Assembly: GCA_024305405.1 (NCBI GenBank)
Contig: JAKNDB010000107.1
Coordinates: 1,240,001 to 1,304,000 of the forward strand
Reading direction: 5' to 3'
Length of the DNA: 64,000 bases
Source of the DNA: Dirofilaria immitis
Taxonomy: Eukaryota > Nematoda > Chromadorea > Rhabditida > Onchocercidae
Positions 12,101-24,700 of this stretch are shown one piece after another. Every line of letters begins with the position of its first letter. Within the stretch, counting starts at the first letter, position 1. A program made the translations under genes and the position numbers. The notes below the pieces were generated by a model that saw nothing but the letters and a program-made list of their open reading frames with translations, was not told where the DNA came from and did no database searches.

Positions 12101-15100
12101 CGTGATAAATTCCTAACAATAAGACAGGTATATGGAAAGATGCGCTATGTTGATTTGTCGTCCAGAAAATTTAGTAAATACTTAGCTATAAGCTTGAATT
12201 AATTAATGATCGGGAATACTTTATGCTTATTCATCATCCTAAAATAATTTAAAATACTAGAGAAATGAATTGAACAATGATAAGATAATAAAATTTATAT
12301 CTTACTAAATATTTCTTATATAAAAAATAAGTTAAACAATTGATACATTTAATGAATGGACGGATATAAGATCAAAAATATTAATAAAATTATTGATTTT
12401 AAGGTTTACATGAAAATCATTTCTTTTTTTTTTTTTTTCGAGCTAAATCAATTCTTATCAAACAAAATTGATTTAAATGAACTTGCTGATAAGTAATATC
12501 TAAATAAATCAAAAATCCAATTTTCTAAATTTAACTTGATACTGTATTCGTTCAAAATAAACAAGTTGGCCTTTAAGAAAGATATTATTGATCAATTGTT
12601 GCAAATATAAATAGATTGTTTTTTTTTTTTTTGATACATATAAGATCTGATCTGTTAAAAGTTTAAAAATGCATTATCAATAGTTGAAGATAAAAGTAGC
12701 AAAATGAATAATTTAAAAGGAAGACGATCGATCATTCAGATTAACAAATTTTATGCTTTTATTACTATTTGATCAACAACTTATCATCAAATGAATAAAG
12801 TTGATAAAATATTAGGAAAAATAATATGAATTATTATCATAGGCTAATTTTCATTAAATTAAGATAAATCTTTTACGATAACGACGATTCATTCCCTTGT
12901 GATCGCTGAAATCATGTAGCTTGACTCCTCGTGATCGCTAAAATCTTGAAGCTTTCTTAAACAAATACAAGAGTTAACGGAAAAGCTCTGTTTGTCACAT
13001 TATGTTTGTCAAAGTGACAATCTTGCAGCTGCAACAATACGTCGTTTACCGCAAAACGAGCAGCTGCATTAAACCGATCGTATGCTAGCTATCATCGTTG
13101 AAAAAAATAGCAGCAATATTGGTAGATATGCTTTTGCTATCCTATCATATATTCCGCTTTTGATCAGTTCAATCTTCACTATCTCATTCATGTTTATCTC
13201 TTTTTCGGTTATTTTTCCTATCTTAAAAGTCTTATCTATCCTTCTTCTAATCTTATCATAAAAATTATTCAAATATTATTATATTTCAATAAATTTAATG
13301 ATAACAATTTCAATGTAAACAAAATATTTTCTCAAAAAATTATTTGATAAATAATTCTGCTAACTTATTTTTATTGTATATAAAATTGGCAATTTCTGTT
13401 TTATTTAAAAATTTAAGAAATTTACATTTAGTAGAAGAGTTGAAGAATTATGTTTAAAATGATGAATGAATTGATAAGTGGTGAATTTATTCGAGAGTTG
13501 TTCATCATGCAATATCAAACAGATTTATTATTTTTAGTACTTCTCTTTCCTCTTCTATAACAGTTTAGCGATATTTTAAATTAATCAATGAACGCTACTT
13601 ATTTATTTGTTAAAATTAAATAAGCAATAATATGAAAATTTTGTTTTTGTTTTTGTTTTTGTTTTTTTTTTTAATAGCTTATTTTAAATAGACAATGATA
13701 AGAGTGATAAAAATTTATTTGTATAATAATGCGTATTTTTGAATGAATCGATTATAGAATATATTTTGTGCATATCTCTTCATGTAATATCATATTGATA
13801 AATAAAGTGATAAATAAATCATTTTCCTATCTAATCATAATAAATTTAAAAAAATAAGCTGCAGATATAAATGATAAAAATACGATAATTTATTGAATTA
13901 TCTTGTATAGAATAATAAATAATAGTCTTTATATATGTGTGATTAGTTTCATATAATCTTTCTTATATATATATATATATATATATATATGATATGATTA
14001 GGTTTATCATTCCATTATATGATAGCATAAACTTTCAGCTGTTTTTTATAAATGAAAAGTAAAACTTGAAATTGCATTTTTTATATCATATCTCTTTGTT
14101 TTAATTTTTTTCTTAAATTTTGATTAGAATTAATTTCCAAGATATTACGAGTAATTTTAAATTTTCGTTATTTAAATTGTAAATAAATAAATAGACAAAT
14201 AAATAAACAAATAAACAAATCTATCAAAATAGTATTTCAATTAATTTTAATTAATTCATTACGAATTCCGATACTTACACGATATAATCCTCTTTACAGT
14301 AGAACTGTCCACCACGTGAATAACATGATGAACCGTTAAGCGGAATTCGACAATTCGAACAGATCAAACAACTCTCATGCCAGCAATTGCCATCGATCTA
14401 AAAACTTATATTGCTAAAATTGGATTTAATTTAAATTTAAATTTAATTACTAAATTTTATTACTCCTAACCTTCATCATATACTTCTCCTTAATTTCAAA
14501 TCCACAACCATTACAATGAATTCTACTAGCAACTGTTGATGGTATTGTCATATCATCGCAATCTTCTGCAAATATCATCTACTATTCATCATATATTCAT
14601 CTTATTAAACTTAATTAAAAATGGTATAATTATTTAACAAATATAAAAATAAATACATAAATCATTAAAGAAATTTAATGATTTATTAAATTTATTTTAT
14701 CAAATGATCACTTAGAAATAATATGTGCAAAGATTTTACCTTCACTTGATGAACTGAATGTTTGAGATTTAATTAAAGTTGTCGATGATTCGCCACCTAA
14801 ATTTACTACGCTGCAAAAATGAAATTTTTCAATTAAATTGATAAAATCTAATTGTTTAATTGTTAATTTATTTGCTTATCTTAACAATTTTACAAAATTT
14901 ATAAATTTATTGCTAAACAAATTTAGAATTTTTAAAATTTGCTATTTATAATTAAATATTTACTTATTGATGAAATTTATCATTTAAATGATTATACTTG
15001 CTCCTGGGTATGATAATGGCATGATAATTATATGTGTAATTTAATAATTTCTTCATATATAAAAATTTGAATAATTAAATTATCAAATAAAATTGCAGCT

Positions 15101-15208
15101 AAAATTTCAATATCTTTTGAATAATAATTATTATTCGAAAATTTAATTTTGAAAAAGTAACCTTTGCATATTCAAGAAATGATCAAGATTTTCTGCTGCT
15201 ATGGGCAT
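6154..15208 (-). CDS. lim-6: LIM-homeobox transcription factor, LMX1 class
   Basis: DNA-binding regulator of neuronal identity; the C. elegans member is lim-6. Exons (minus): 15162-15208, 14740-14810, 14471-14565, 14279-14397, 7926-8146, 7386-7506, 7144-7221, 6858-6969 and a last exon from 6279. LIM1 is near residues 57-110 ([35 protein letters not shown]). LIM2 is near 113-175 ([38 protein letters not shown]). The homeodomain is near 196-256 ([55 protein letters not shown]), LMX1-like. Two defects are visible. The A4 run (minus strand) at 7466-7469 needs one more base to join NDTNRKTPK to RPRTIL. A 16-bp direct duplication at 6232-6263 brings a TGA at 6245-6247, ahead of an out-of-frame conserved tail ending at 6154. 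As written the protein would be ~299 residues; with the tail, 324. The 6.1-kb intron separates the LIM1 and LIM2 exons. Confidence 0.9.
8564..8958. repeat. Two-copy direct repeat of ~197 bp
   Basis: The block starting AAAATTAATRCAATATCAATATTATTCGC at 8564 recurs at 8761 with few differences, including the T9-10 run and the GATCAACGATCGTATATGATC palindromic core. It lies in the large LIM-homeobox intron. Confidence 0.85.
9408..9530. repeat. Two-copy direct repeat of ~75-80 bp
   Basis: ATTCTGAGATACATCAGGATG followed by GCATGCATCAGRAAATTRCATYC occurs twice, at about 9411 and 9486, in the large LIM-homeobox intron. Each copy carries the palindrome TGCATGCA. Confidence 0.7.
10100..10960. repeat. 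Minisatellite with 97-bp period, about eight to nine copies
   Basis: The marker ACAGATTACGTACGTGATAC recurs at about 10203, 10303, 10399, 10499, 10592, 10689, 10786 and 10883, so spacing is 93-100 bp. Each unit also has CGAGTAGTAATTGTAATAGT, ATGATAGTTTATTTCATAAT and one or two GAGTAATGATGAT modules whose number explains the length variation. Intronic, LIM-homeobox gene. Confidence 0.92.
11461..11517. repeat. CT-rich microsatellite
   Basis: Mostly (CT)n with TTCT interruptions, in the LIM-homeobox intron. Confidence 0.85.
13966..13990. repeat. (TA)n microsatellite
   Basis: Uninterrupted TA dinucleotides in the LIM-homeobox intron. Confidence 0.9.
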
Positions 15209-16415
15209 TGCTGCTGATCGTAATAATAATAAGATAGTGATAATGACAATGATAATGATGATGATGATAATGATGATGATGGATCAATTAGATAGTATCA
15301 ATGCGTGAGCACTGACTATCAAGCCAAGAAAAGCATTAGGCTCATTTCTATTCTTCTCCGAATTCATCTTCAGCAAGCTTTCTACCGTAATCCAAACATG
15401 TCGACAATATGCACCGCCCTAACCTTTCTTCACTTTTATTGGTTGTTTTATTAGTCCAGGCCTCATCTCGATTATTTGCTAAACAGTTAAGTTTCAGGCC
15501 TATTTCTAAGCAAAAATTAAAAGGCCAAGGACGAGAAAGGAATGTTTTTATCAAACATTATTTATCACATTTAGCTTTATGTTTTGTCATCCTTTCTCGA
15601 AAATTTCCATCATCACTACTAGCTATCAATTTGAATGATATAAATATGAAATGCTTAGAAATAGGCTATCTATTAATTTTTTTTCTCTTTTAGAATCTTT
15701 AAACATTGCAATATTTTGAATGATATAAAATAAAAATAAATTAATGAGAAGTATAAATTGTTTGCTAATATATGCTAATAATCCGTCTATAGGAAATAGG
15801 AAAAGAATAAAACTTATTTTTTATAGCATTTTATATTTCTTTTATCTTTCCTTCCCTAATAATAACTTAGGAGATATAATTCTGAATATAGAAAACATGA
15901 AAACACGAGGAAACGAAAAAAACTTGCTATATTAAATGAAAACTTAAAATTTCGGTCTATAGCGTTTTAATTGATTCTTTATGCAAATTACCATAATTCT
16001 CCAGACATCATTCATTACTTTAGTTCCTAACAAATCATCTCATCAAAGCAGAATTTCATTTTAATTCAAGAAGCAGTAGACGTGAGATATGAATTTGCAT
16101 TGTGAATAAATTTTCGTAGAATAACGAATTAGTCTGGATTGATGAGCAAGAGGGAAATACCAAAGTTGTATGGAGATAGGGTTGGTTATGGATGGATATC
16201 TTTTATTCCTTTATTAATAATTTTTTCAAAATATTTTTTGGGTGATTATCACGAGAACTTCAGGTTATAAAAACTCTTCTTGCTCTTTCTATTTCTAAAG
16301 TAATGTAATTGATAAAGGTATATTTTTGATAGTGATTTTAGAAGTTACACTGAATATCAGTATCTCTTGAATTTTAAAGAGATTCAATGATAAACGTTAG
16401 AATTCAGATCAGTTT
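15209..16415. other. Intergenic region between the LIM-homeobox gene and rpb-11
   Basis: Divergent spacer, about 1.2 kb, probably with the promoters of both neighbours. A GATGATAAT-type short tandem sits at 15236-15282, just upstream of the LIM-homeobox start. One possible small secreted-protein reading frame (15409-15693) is listed separately. Nothing else is supported. Confidence 0.5.
15409..15693 (+). CDS. Possible small secreted protein, unknown
   Basis: The reading frame starts with a signal-peptide-like segment (MHRPNLSSLLLVVLLVQASS, then RLFA), followed by a basic stretch (KQLSFRPISKQKLKGQGRER). I recognise no family. The last ~45 residues look like intron read-through, so if real the gene probably splices after about residue 48. 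An equally long frame lies on the opposite strand (15348-15554). Without homology either may be chance. Confidence 0.18.
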   Translation: MHRPNLSSLLLVVLLVQASSRLFAKQLSFRPISKQKLKGQGRERNVFIKHYLSHLALCFVILSRKFPSSLLAINLNDINMKCLEIGYLLIFFLF

Positions 16416-17742
16416 ATGAACGCTCCAGCACCGTTTGAATCATTTCTAGTATTTGATGGTGAGAAGAAAATAACTATCGAAAAAGATACGAAAGTACCTA
16501 ACGCTGCTATATTTACAGTGAACAAAGAAGATCATACAATCGGGAATCTTCTCAAACAGTGCGTTTTCTTTCAGTCATAATAGCAACGATTTGGCACAAA
16601 AACGAATTAGTTTAAGAATTAGTTTGTAGAACAAGGAGTTTAAATTTCTGAAACAAGTTAGATCAAAATTAAGTCTAACAGTTTACTTTTGAAATTTAAC
16701 CTTAGTAGGCATAGTATCATTTGACTGTCGAGCTTCTTTTAACTGATTTTGCAGCAAATTATTGTTATAGTTTTTTTGACTATTTGTTAAAATAATTCAA
16801 ATATTAATTCTGTGGCATAGCAGTCAAAATTTTAGTAGCTGCCTAGGACCAAAATTATTTTAGTTAATAAAATGTAAATGCATATAAGAATGTAACTGTA
16901 AGCCACTCATACAAAAAAAGAATACAAAAAGCCACTTATGCTGCTTTGAACACTTTTCCTAAAATTCTTGTCATGTTTTATAGTCAGCTGTTGAAAGATC
17001 CTCAAGTATTATTCGCGGGTTATAAGTGTCCACACCCACTGGAGCACAAGTTTGTTCTTAGAGTACAAACAACGTCAGATACCACTCCTGCGGACGCTCT
17101 TACCAGTGCCATTACTGATCTTATGGCTGAGCTGTCCTTGTTTGAAGAACGATTCAGAGTGAGTAGATTTTTGCCGTATAATTACTGGAATTTCAATCTC
17201 GATATTGGATAAATCAGACACTTTTAAATGACATAGGTTTTTGATATCTCTGAAAGACGACAATTATAAACTCACAGAATTTAAAGTTTTTGAGAAGATC
17301 GTGATTGAATCTTCTCAAAACTTAAAATGAAGCAATTTGTGGACTTCTAATAATTTATTAATTTTTATCAAGCTTCTAACAGTTTGTCAATTTACTTCAT
17401 TGATTTGCGCGCCTCCAATTTGCGGTAAATTGTGATCCCAATTCTGATCTTTATAAATAAGAAATTTATTGTTTTCATGGAATAGGGATGTAATCAACGT
17501 GAGCTGATGATCGTGTCACTAGGAATTTCTCATTCAATTTCCGATCATAGAAGATTTTCAAGGAGTTATCGATACCTTTAGGTTTTGATTATAGCACCTG
17601 ATTTCTCTACTGTAGCGCACATACAGACCTGAACATCTAAGGGCATCACAGACCTGTTGTTGTTCACTTTTTCTCTATGATGCAACAAGAACTGTTTGTT
17701 TTTCAGGAAGCTATCAAAGAGCGTCGAGAAGCAAACGAGTAA
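16416..17742 (+). CDS. rpb-11: DNA-directed RNA polymerase II subunit RPB11
   Basis: Core subunit that pairs with RPB3 in the alpha-like assembly platform of polymerase II, in the nucleus. Three exons: 16416-16558, 16984-17158 and 17707-17742. They join in phase to exactly 117 residues, the usual length of the family. Motifs: [79 protein letters not shown] and a C-terminus [11 protein letters not shown]. Splice acceptor-like TTAGAATTCAG just before the start may be an SL site. The next gene begins 68 bp after the stop in the same direction, so this is probably the first gene of an operon. The frame is intact. Confidence 0.96.
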
Positions 17743-17810
17743 ATTACATTACGGTTGATCGATTTATTCTTTTTTTTTATTTTTGAAGTTTAAATTTTTA
17801 TGAGACAGTG
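17743..17810 (+). promoter_or_regulatory. Candidate operon intercistronic region with trans-splice acceptor
   Basis: Only 68 bp separate the rpb-11 stop from the next ATG. They contain a T-rich tract ending ...TTTTTGAAG (about 17770-17788) and a second ACAG just before the ATG. Spacing of this order with a U-rich element is typical of nematode operons, where the downstream mRNA receives a spliced leader. Confidence 0.55.
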
Positions 17811-19958
17811 ATGATTGCAAATCATGTGACATCACATCAGTTGCCATCCTCTTCGTCATCATCACCATTCTGTTCAACCATATTTCGTGTTCGTCGGAAA
17901 CGAACTGCTGATCCACATGGAGCTTTGGTCATTTCACTGAAACGAGCCAAACAAATGCCAGTCGTAACAGAACCGATTATTTGTTTTCGAGCTTCAACAA
18001 ATGCCTTAAAGGTTTTATTCAAATCCGTGGTTGCTTATTTAGTGGTTTAAATGAAATAGTAACAATTTTTAAGAGATCCGCATATCGTATAATTTACAAA
18101 CATCAGAAAACGTATTGCTTTGAAGAACCGACAATCAAAATAATTTTTTTTTAGTTAATTTATTATGAAGAAATAACTTTTGATTTTTCATTTTTAATGC
18201 TGTTATACTCATTTTTCAGTAGAACACTTAGATTAAATCGAATCCATATTCTGTTAATCCAGGAATCTGATTACGTAAAATATAGATTTGTAATTTTCAG
18301 TTTTTATAGGTCGTCCCTTATATCTTCCTTTCTTTTTCCTATTTCGTAGTTTTGATATGATTTACCAACATTCACTTTTTCATTCAAATTTTATTACTTT
18401 CATTAGTTTATTAACTATAAATTTTAATCTATTAAATTAGATTGTTAATATTTAAATTTATTTTAGCTGGGACTCGGTAGCATTACTCAATCACAGCATT
18501 TTAATATCATCGATGTGGATCCGCATCAGGACACTGTCAATACAATAAGGCTACCATCATCAAATATTGATAATACAATAGAGAGTGGTAATACTGAAAT
18601 TGGCTTTTCATCTGACAGTCCTCTAGAACTGTTGAAAAATTCTGTGGACGAACCATCGTCTAGTAGCAAGATAATTGGTGAAACAACAATCAAATCGAGT
18701 GAAGTAACATTGAATGGAGAGCCACTGGCTGTGTTAAGCAGTCAGGATGATGAAGTTAGTTCAGCTAAATAAAAGATTCAAAATACTATTGTCATTAGAT
18801 CTCATTTTTCGAGAATAAATTCTGATAAATGTTTTCAATTAAAAACATGTATATGAAATGAATAAGAGATCATATTTTTGATTTTCCATCAACAGTATTG
18901 AATGAAGTTGCAATATTATATCATAATATTTTTATTGTTTTGTTCGTGGTTTTTTTTTATATTGACGCACAGGATATGTCGATTGTTGTATTAATTATAC
19001 TAGAATAAAATCAAATACAAGACATTATCTTCAGGACTTCATTTTCGACTATTACTGGAGTTCCAAGGCAGATGGATGTGCGGCTTACCAAATTCGAGAT
19101 GTAATACTTTGGAACTCTCATTTTTATTTTTCTGTTATCAAATGCTTTCTAACATTGAGTATTTAAATTATACTTAAACATAAATATGATTCCGACTTTT
19201 CTTAAATGTTTTATATGAATCTATTGTTTTTAGATCCGCTTAGCAAACGCCAATGATTTATCATGCGATGGTGAAGATACAGAGAGCAGTGCAGGAGAGG
19301 ACGATGACGATGATTCGAATGATGAAAATAACTGGCGTAACGATTATCCTGATGAATCGGATGCAAGTTTCAAGAATAAATTTTTTCATGAAAAAATTCA
19401 GTAACTATGATTTTTGGCTTTTTTTAGCTCTAACTAAACAAAAATTGTGTTGAGTGTTTCCATTTTTAATTTTATATATCTTATGCTTTCTAGAATACTT
19501 ATTGTTATATTTACTTAAATTTTTTGTTAAATTTTAATTCGGTTTTCATGAATGACCAGCATATCATGAAAGCATTAGAGCATAAGATTATTGTCAATGA
19601 TTTATTAATTAATGTATATAATAAGCATATTTATGTACTACGCTTTATAGCATGAAAGGCATATTTGTAGAGTAGACAATGTTTTCTGCTACTGGATATT
19701 TGACGATCGTATTTTAAAGCATTTTTTTATAAAAATTGTGTAGTATTGTATTTCCAAATATATGTCGAAAGGATTATTTATTTAAGTTATTCTGGCAATA
19801 TATTATCTCAATATTAAATGCTTATTTCAGCATACTTCTGGTTGTGGTTCAGATGAAGACACAGCATCAGATGGATTTGATGACTACGAAGATTTGGAAA
19901 GACATATTGGCGAAATGGGTTTTATGATGAAGATAGTGAAGGTGACGGAGATAACTGA
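17811..19958 (+). CDS. IWR1: Iwr1/SLC7A6OS-like RNA polymerase II nuclear import factor
   Basis: Iwr1 binds assembled polymerase II and brings it into the nucleus. Exons: 17811-18011, 18467-18754, 19035-19100, 19234-19366 and 19853-19958. All junction phases agree. Family marks are the N-terminal FRVRRKRTADPHGALVISLK, the DFIFDYYW motif (Y/F-rich core like VYDIYY of the human protein), an acidic run with SNDENNWRNDYPDES, and an acidic C-terminus. In the last exon the observed frame runs to a stop at 20008-20010 through basic, hydrophobic residues. One extra T in the run at 19920-19923 gives GFYDEDSEGDGDN and stops at 19956-19958, which I prefer; the protein is then 264 residues (human ~309). 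A GTG codon precedes the ATG in frame. It lies 68 bp behind rpb-11, giving a functional as well as physical link. Confidence 0.82.
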
Positions 19959-20928
19959 TAAATCAGTATACATTATTATATCATTTTTGTATTTTGTATG
20001 CTTCACTTAATGAACTTCGGATAATTTGCTAAACTACATTTTATAAATAAATGGATATGATACTTTCTTAAATTTACAATCCGAATTACATGAAACTATT
20101 TCCTATCTTTTGTTTATTTTTGCTCTCTATTACTAATTTTACCGCAGGAATGGGAATGAAAATGAAATTTAGGGCTTATCCCTTCTAAAATCTAAATAGA
20201 ATTCAAAAGGAATTACGTGTGAACTTGTTTATTTTCTTTTTTTCTTTTATTTTTATTGCTTGATCTTCTTTGTGCTCAACGGATTCCCTGTTTGATTTTA
20301 CAGATGATTTTGGTATTTATAAAAATGAATTTAAATTGAAGTCAATGCGTTAATATTCATGGAAGAGAGAGAGAGAGGGACAAATGAATTTTATTTTTGC
20401 ATATACATCGAAAACATGATGAAATGTCATAGAGTGATTCGGAAGAACATTTATATTTTATTCAAATAGAAATTAAGAATAAGATCATAATGACTTGCTT
20501 GCAACGGCTTGCATAGATTAGATGATAGGATAACACTAATAAATGACAGTTCTCTTTTTAAGTATTTACCCTTTTAAATATTCTCTTTTTAACATTTTAA
20601 ATGGTATCATAAAGTATGCGTAATTATCACAAAAATATTCTGAAAATGAGTGAGGCCGCGTCTGGAGAACTATGTTATAGTTTTACATTTAGAGTTTTCA
20701 ATTCGTTATAGCTCTGTTATTAAGTAACTAGGATGACCTCAGCAGAACTTTTTTGTTTAAAAACTTAAAAATAAATTAGGAAACGAAAGAAACCTAATCA
20801 GGACTACTATTTTCCAAAAGTTGGTACTTCATTTGATAGCAAAAATTTGCAAACACATATATTTAGCAGGAATAAGATATCATATATCAATTAAACAGCA
20901 ATGAATGGGAACAAGATGTATGATAAGA
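19959..20928. other. Convergent intergenic region
   Basis: About 970 bp between the Iwr1-like gene (+) and cdc-26 (-). Apart from 3' UTR sequence, with a possible AATAAA at about 20045, I see no gene, repeat or RNA structure. Confidence 0.5.
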
Positions 20929-21223
20929 TTAAGACAAAGTCGAGGCGCCGTCTGAAGTGCCAGCAAGTTGAGTATCGGTTGCCTGCGTCATTCGGATTCG
21001 AGGTGATGGCGCACCAATACGTGATCGTACAACAGTTTGTGTCGAGGCTTTTCTACTTTCTCACTTTCCTGCAATATATAAAATATTTATATTCGCTATC
21101 AAAACAAATACAAATTTAAATATTTGAAAAATATACATCAGTAGCCTGTTTCTTGATTTCCATTATCATCTCATCAACTTCTTCTAATTTCAATACAATT
21201 TCAGTTGGTTGTCTTCTAAGCAT
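20929..21223 (-). CDS. cdc-26: Anaphase-promoting complex subunit CDC26
   Basis: CDC26 is a very small APC/C subunit that wraps the TPR protein CDC16/APC6 and stabilises it. Two exons: 21137-21223 and 20929-21068. Exon 1 encodes MLRRQPTEIVLKLEEVDEMI then MEIKKQATD, closely matching the family N-terminus (MLRRxPTxxELKL). Exon 2 holds RSRIGAPSPRI, matching the conserved (D)RIGYKPxP segment. The two are in different frames unless the T4 run at 21049-21052 (A4 on the coding strand) gains one base; then the product is 75 residues with a stop at 20929-20931. As written, translation would stop at 20998-21000. The ATG follows TTTTTCAG directly, suggesting an SL or 5' UTR splice acceptor. Divergent from the GAK gene. 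Confidence 0.85.
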
Positions 21224-21773
21224 CTGAAAAATGAAATACACCTTCATAAGCAAGAATCACTCATTAAATGCTCCTGCTCTTTCCTAACAAAAAAAAACTC
21301 ATTGGTTTTTGAGAATTCAAAAAAACATAATCGTTATCACAGAAACAGTATTAAAATTCAAGATATATCAGAGAATGATAGAGTTTGCGGAAGAATATGC
21401 TAGCGTGGAATGCGGAAATACACTAAATAAGGATAAAAAAGATGGTAATGAATGTGATATGATAATGCATTGGATGGAGCCAATAAGTTGCAACACTTTA
21501 TCACTATCACATAATCATTATCACAGTTTCATGATGATGAATTATCTTAGCCATAGCTAACGGGGTCAAATTGCCAGTATATGCCTTAATAGATCAGTAA
21601 GAGATTCAGATAGGTTCCGGTTCTAATAGCCACGATGGGAGGTGTATGTTGCTTTATTGGATTATTTGCGTGGGTGATGTGTGTTGTTGGAAGAGCATTA
21701 GCGAGGCTTCACTTAATTAATATTTTTTAGATACATATGGTTCCGGAATGATAAATTAGTAAGTACATTCAGG
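21224..21773. other. Divergent promoter region of cdc-26 and GAK
   Basis: 550 bp between two divergent starts. The right end has ACATTCAG directly before G-ATG of the kinase gene, a likely trans-splice acceptor. No other element is recognised. Confidence 0.5.
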
Positions 21774-24700
21774 ATGACAGAATTATTCCGATCAGCATTT
21801 AACTATTTGTCACAAACGACACCATCAAATGTGAATGTGATCGGTAAATTGGATCATCAACTTGTGGGTACAAATATTGAGATCAGTGGATTGAAACTTA
21901 AAATTCGCTCTTTGATCGCTGAAGGTTTGTTACTTGATGTTGAACCTTAAAGTTTATAGCGATAAGAGAACAACTTATCTTTTTTCAAGTAACAATTATC
22001 TGTAATCATATCGTCGTTGTTTTGAATTAATAATGTCTTTGATTCTAAAAAATAGGGAATGTTAGAAAGATTAAGAAAAATGAGGTATTGAAAACCAATG
22101 ATAATCTGTCGAGATGTGAAATTAGGTAGCAGTGAATAACTTGAATTGTTTTGCTGGGATTAAATATTTGTTCTCATCAACGGAGAGATTGCATTTATTG
22201 GGAAATGCCCTATGGTTAATAACCGATTGATATCAGAAATTTTTTGGCCGATTTTTAATTATTCATGCAATATCTGTATGTCTAGTATTTATTTCAGGAG
22301 GTTACGCACTAGTATTTTCGGCCCAGGATACACAAGGTAATTGGTTTGCTTTGAAGCGACAATTAGCAGCAGATGGCGAAGCTGCTAAAGCGATATTAAA
22401 GGAAATTCGTTTTTTGCGACAAGTAATGTCTTTATTATTGTATCATACAAATCATACAAATTGAATTGCAGTGTATTTCTGAAGCTCGATTTTACTTTTA
22501 AAAGTAAATCAATAAGTTGCATTTATTAGGAAGTTATTCGTAAAATGTTGAGCTTTATTTTATATTTAATCGCTTTACCTCATGCATTAAATCTTTAGGA
22601 GATTATGTAAACAAAATGATAAAAGATTAGCTTGTTCACATACAAATTAAATATAATTGTGCATGTAGTCATTTTAAGTTTTTATTAAATTAATGACTTA
22701 CTATTCGTGATTTGATTTTTGCTTAAGCAGTACTTTCAGCTAAGTGGTCTTCAGTCCATCTTACAATTTGTGCAGGCGGCGCAACTGAGTCCACAAGAGA
22801 GTGGACATGGTCGAGCTGAATTTCTTCTCTTAACTGAACTTTGCCCAGGCAATTCTTTGTTTAATTTCTTACTATTCGTTGTTTCTTAAATTGCAACATT
22901 TTTCTGATCGCATGTTATCCAGACAATCTACATCATTCTTTATAACTCTTCATCTATAACTAAAACTAATTATTTGCATAAGTAAGAAAAACTTATTACT
23001 AGTTTTGGATTTATTACCCAATTTTTTAAAAACTGGAAAAGGAAGAATCAAAAATTTAGTTTTTAAATGATTCCAATTTTATCGGATATTAATAAGTCAA
23101 ACTCCATTGCAAGATTAAAATGAACTAACTAGTAAAGTTCAGGAAGCGTAATTGAGTTAATCCAAAAGGTCCATTATCGGTTAAGCAGGTAACGAAGATT
23201 TTTATGCAGCTTGCAATGCCATTAAACAAATGCACTCAAGAATCCCATCCATAACACATAGAGATATGAAGGTATTTTTATAAAAACTTTTGCTATAATG
23301 CATTTCAAGAATTGTTTTATATATTTTGGTTTTTCTTTTGAAAAATAATAATAATGTTGAAACGGTGGACTATACTTTAAAACTTTTTCATCTTTGCTAT
23401 TAGGAAAGGAATAATTTTTACTAGCAAGAGAAAATTCTGTTTGCAAAGAAAAGTTAAAGCTGAAAATAGTTAAGTTTCTTGAAAACTGAAATCACAATCG
23501 ATATACGAATATTAGCTCTATGATTTCAGATTGAAAATTTGTTGTTTGATGCATCTGGATATGTAAAGTTGTGCGACTTTGGAAGTGCAACAACTGAAAT
23601 TGTAACACCAGATGAAACATGGTCCGCTTTACAACGAGCACAACTCGAAGAAGAAGTTGTATTTTAAACTTTTTATTGGATTATTTTATTATTTTTCCAA
23701 AATTTTCTGTTTTTATTGCCTCTAGTCTTTAAGACTTTTAAATTCGAAATTTTGAAATTTTTAAAATTTGGAGCATTTAGCTAGCGCGGTATACAACGCC
23801 GATGTATAGAGCACCGGAATTACTGGATATGTATTCGAATTTTCCTGTGGGTCCAGCCCAAGATATTTGGGTAAGTGAATTTATGTAGTTGTCCAGAGAG
23901 TGGATGTTGTAATTCATTGGTGATGACAGTCGCTGATTTGATCAATTCTTCATCGTATCAAAAGAAAGCTTTTTAAAACATGTTTGATCTGCAATAATGA
24001 TTTTGACGAAGTTCTGAAAAGAGTTTTAATAGCTTTAGGTTTTGATTTTTTTCCGCCCCAAGTAATTATATTTTAGGCTCTTGGGTGTGTACTTTATTAT
24101 CTTTGCTACAGAAAGCATCCATTTGAGGATAGTGCGAAACTTCGCATTATTAATGCAAAATATTCACTTCCTGATGCAGAAACGGAATATACTGTATTAA
24201 ATCAACTCATTCGTTGGTTTTATTTTTCATTAGCTTCAATTTTTTCATTGTGTTCTTATCGAAAGTACATATGCTTGCGAGTTATGAAAATAAGTATACT
24301 GTCGGATTGGATGTTTTTCACCAATTCCGAGATTTTTAAAGAGTATGTCTGCAAATTATTCCAAATTTTATTTTACTTACCTTCACTTAAGTATTTCTGG
24401 ATGAAGAAAAATGTTATTTCAATTTCCGTTGAAAAATTCTTCTATATGACATTACATGTTCATTGATTTTTCTCCTTTTTAGAAACAACATTACAAGTCG
24501 ATCCAAGAGAACGCCCAAATGCGGAAGACTTATGTGAACGAGTTGAAGCACTTGCTGCGGCATTATGCATAGATCTTTCGAAACCTGTAGAAAATCTGGA
24601 TCTACCGCAATTATCTGCATTCTGTTCTTCAGGCATAAAATTTTTGTTATTAGTAAATTGAATTTATTTTCAAAACCCAATTAGTAAACATTATTTTCAC

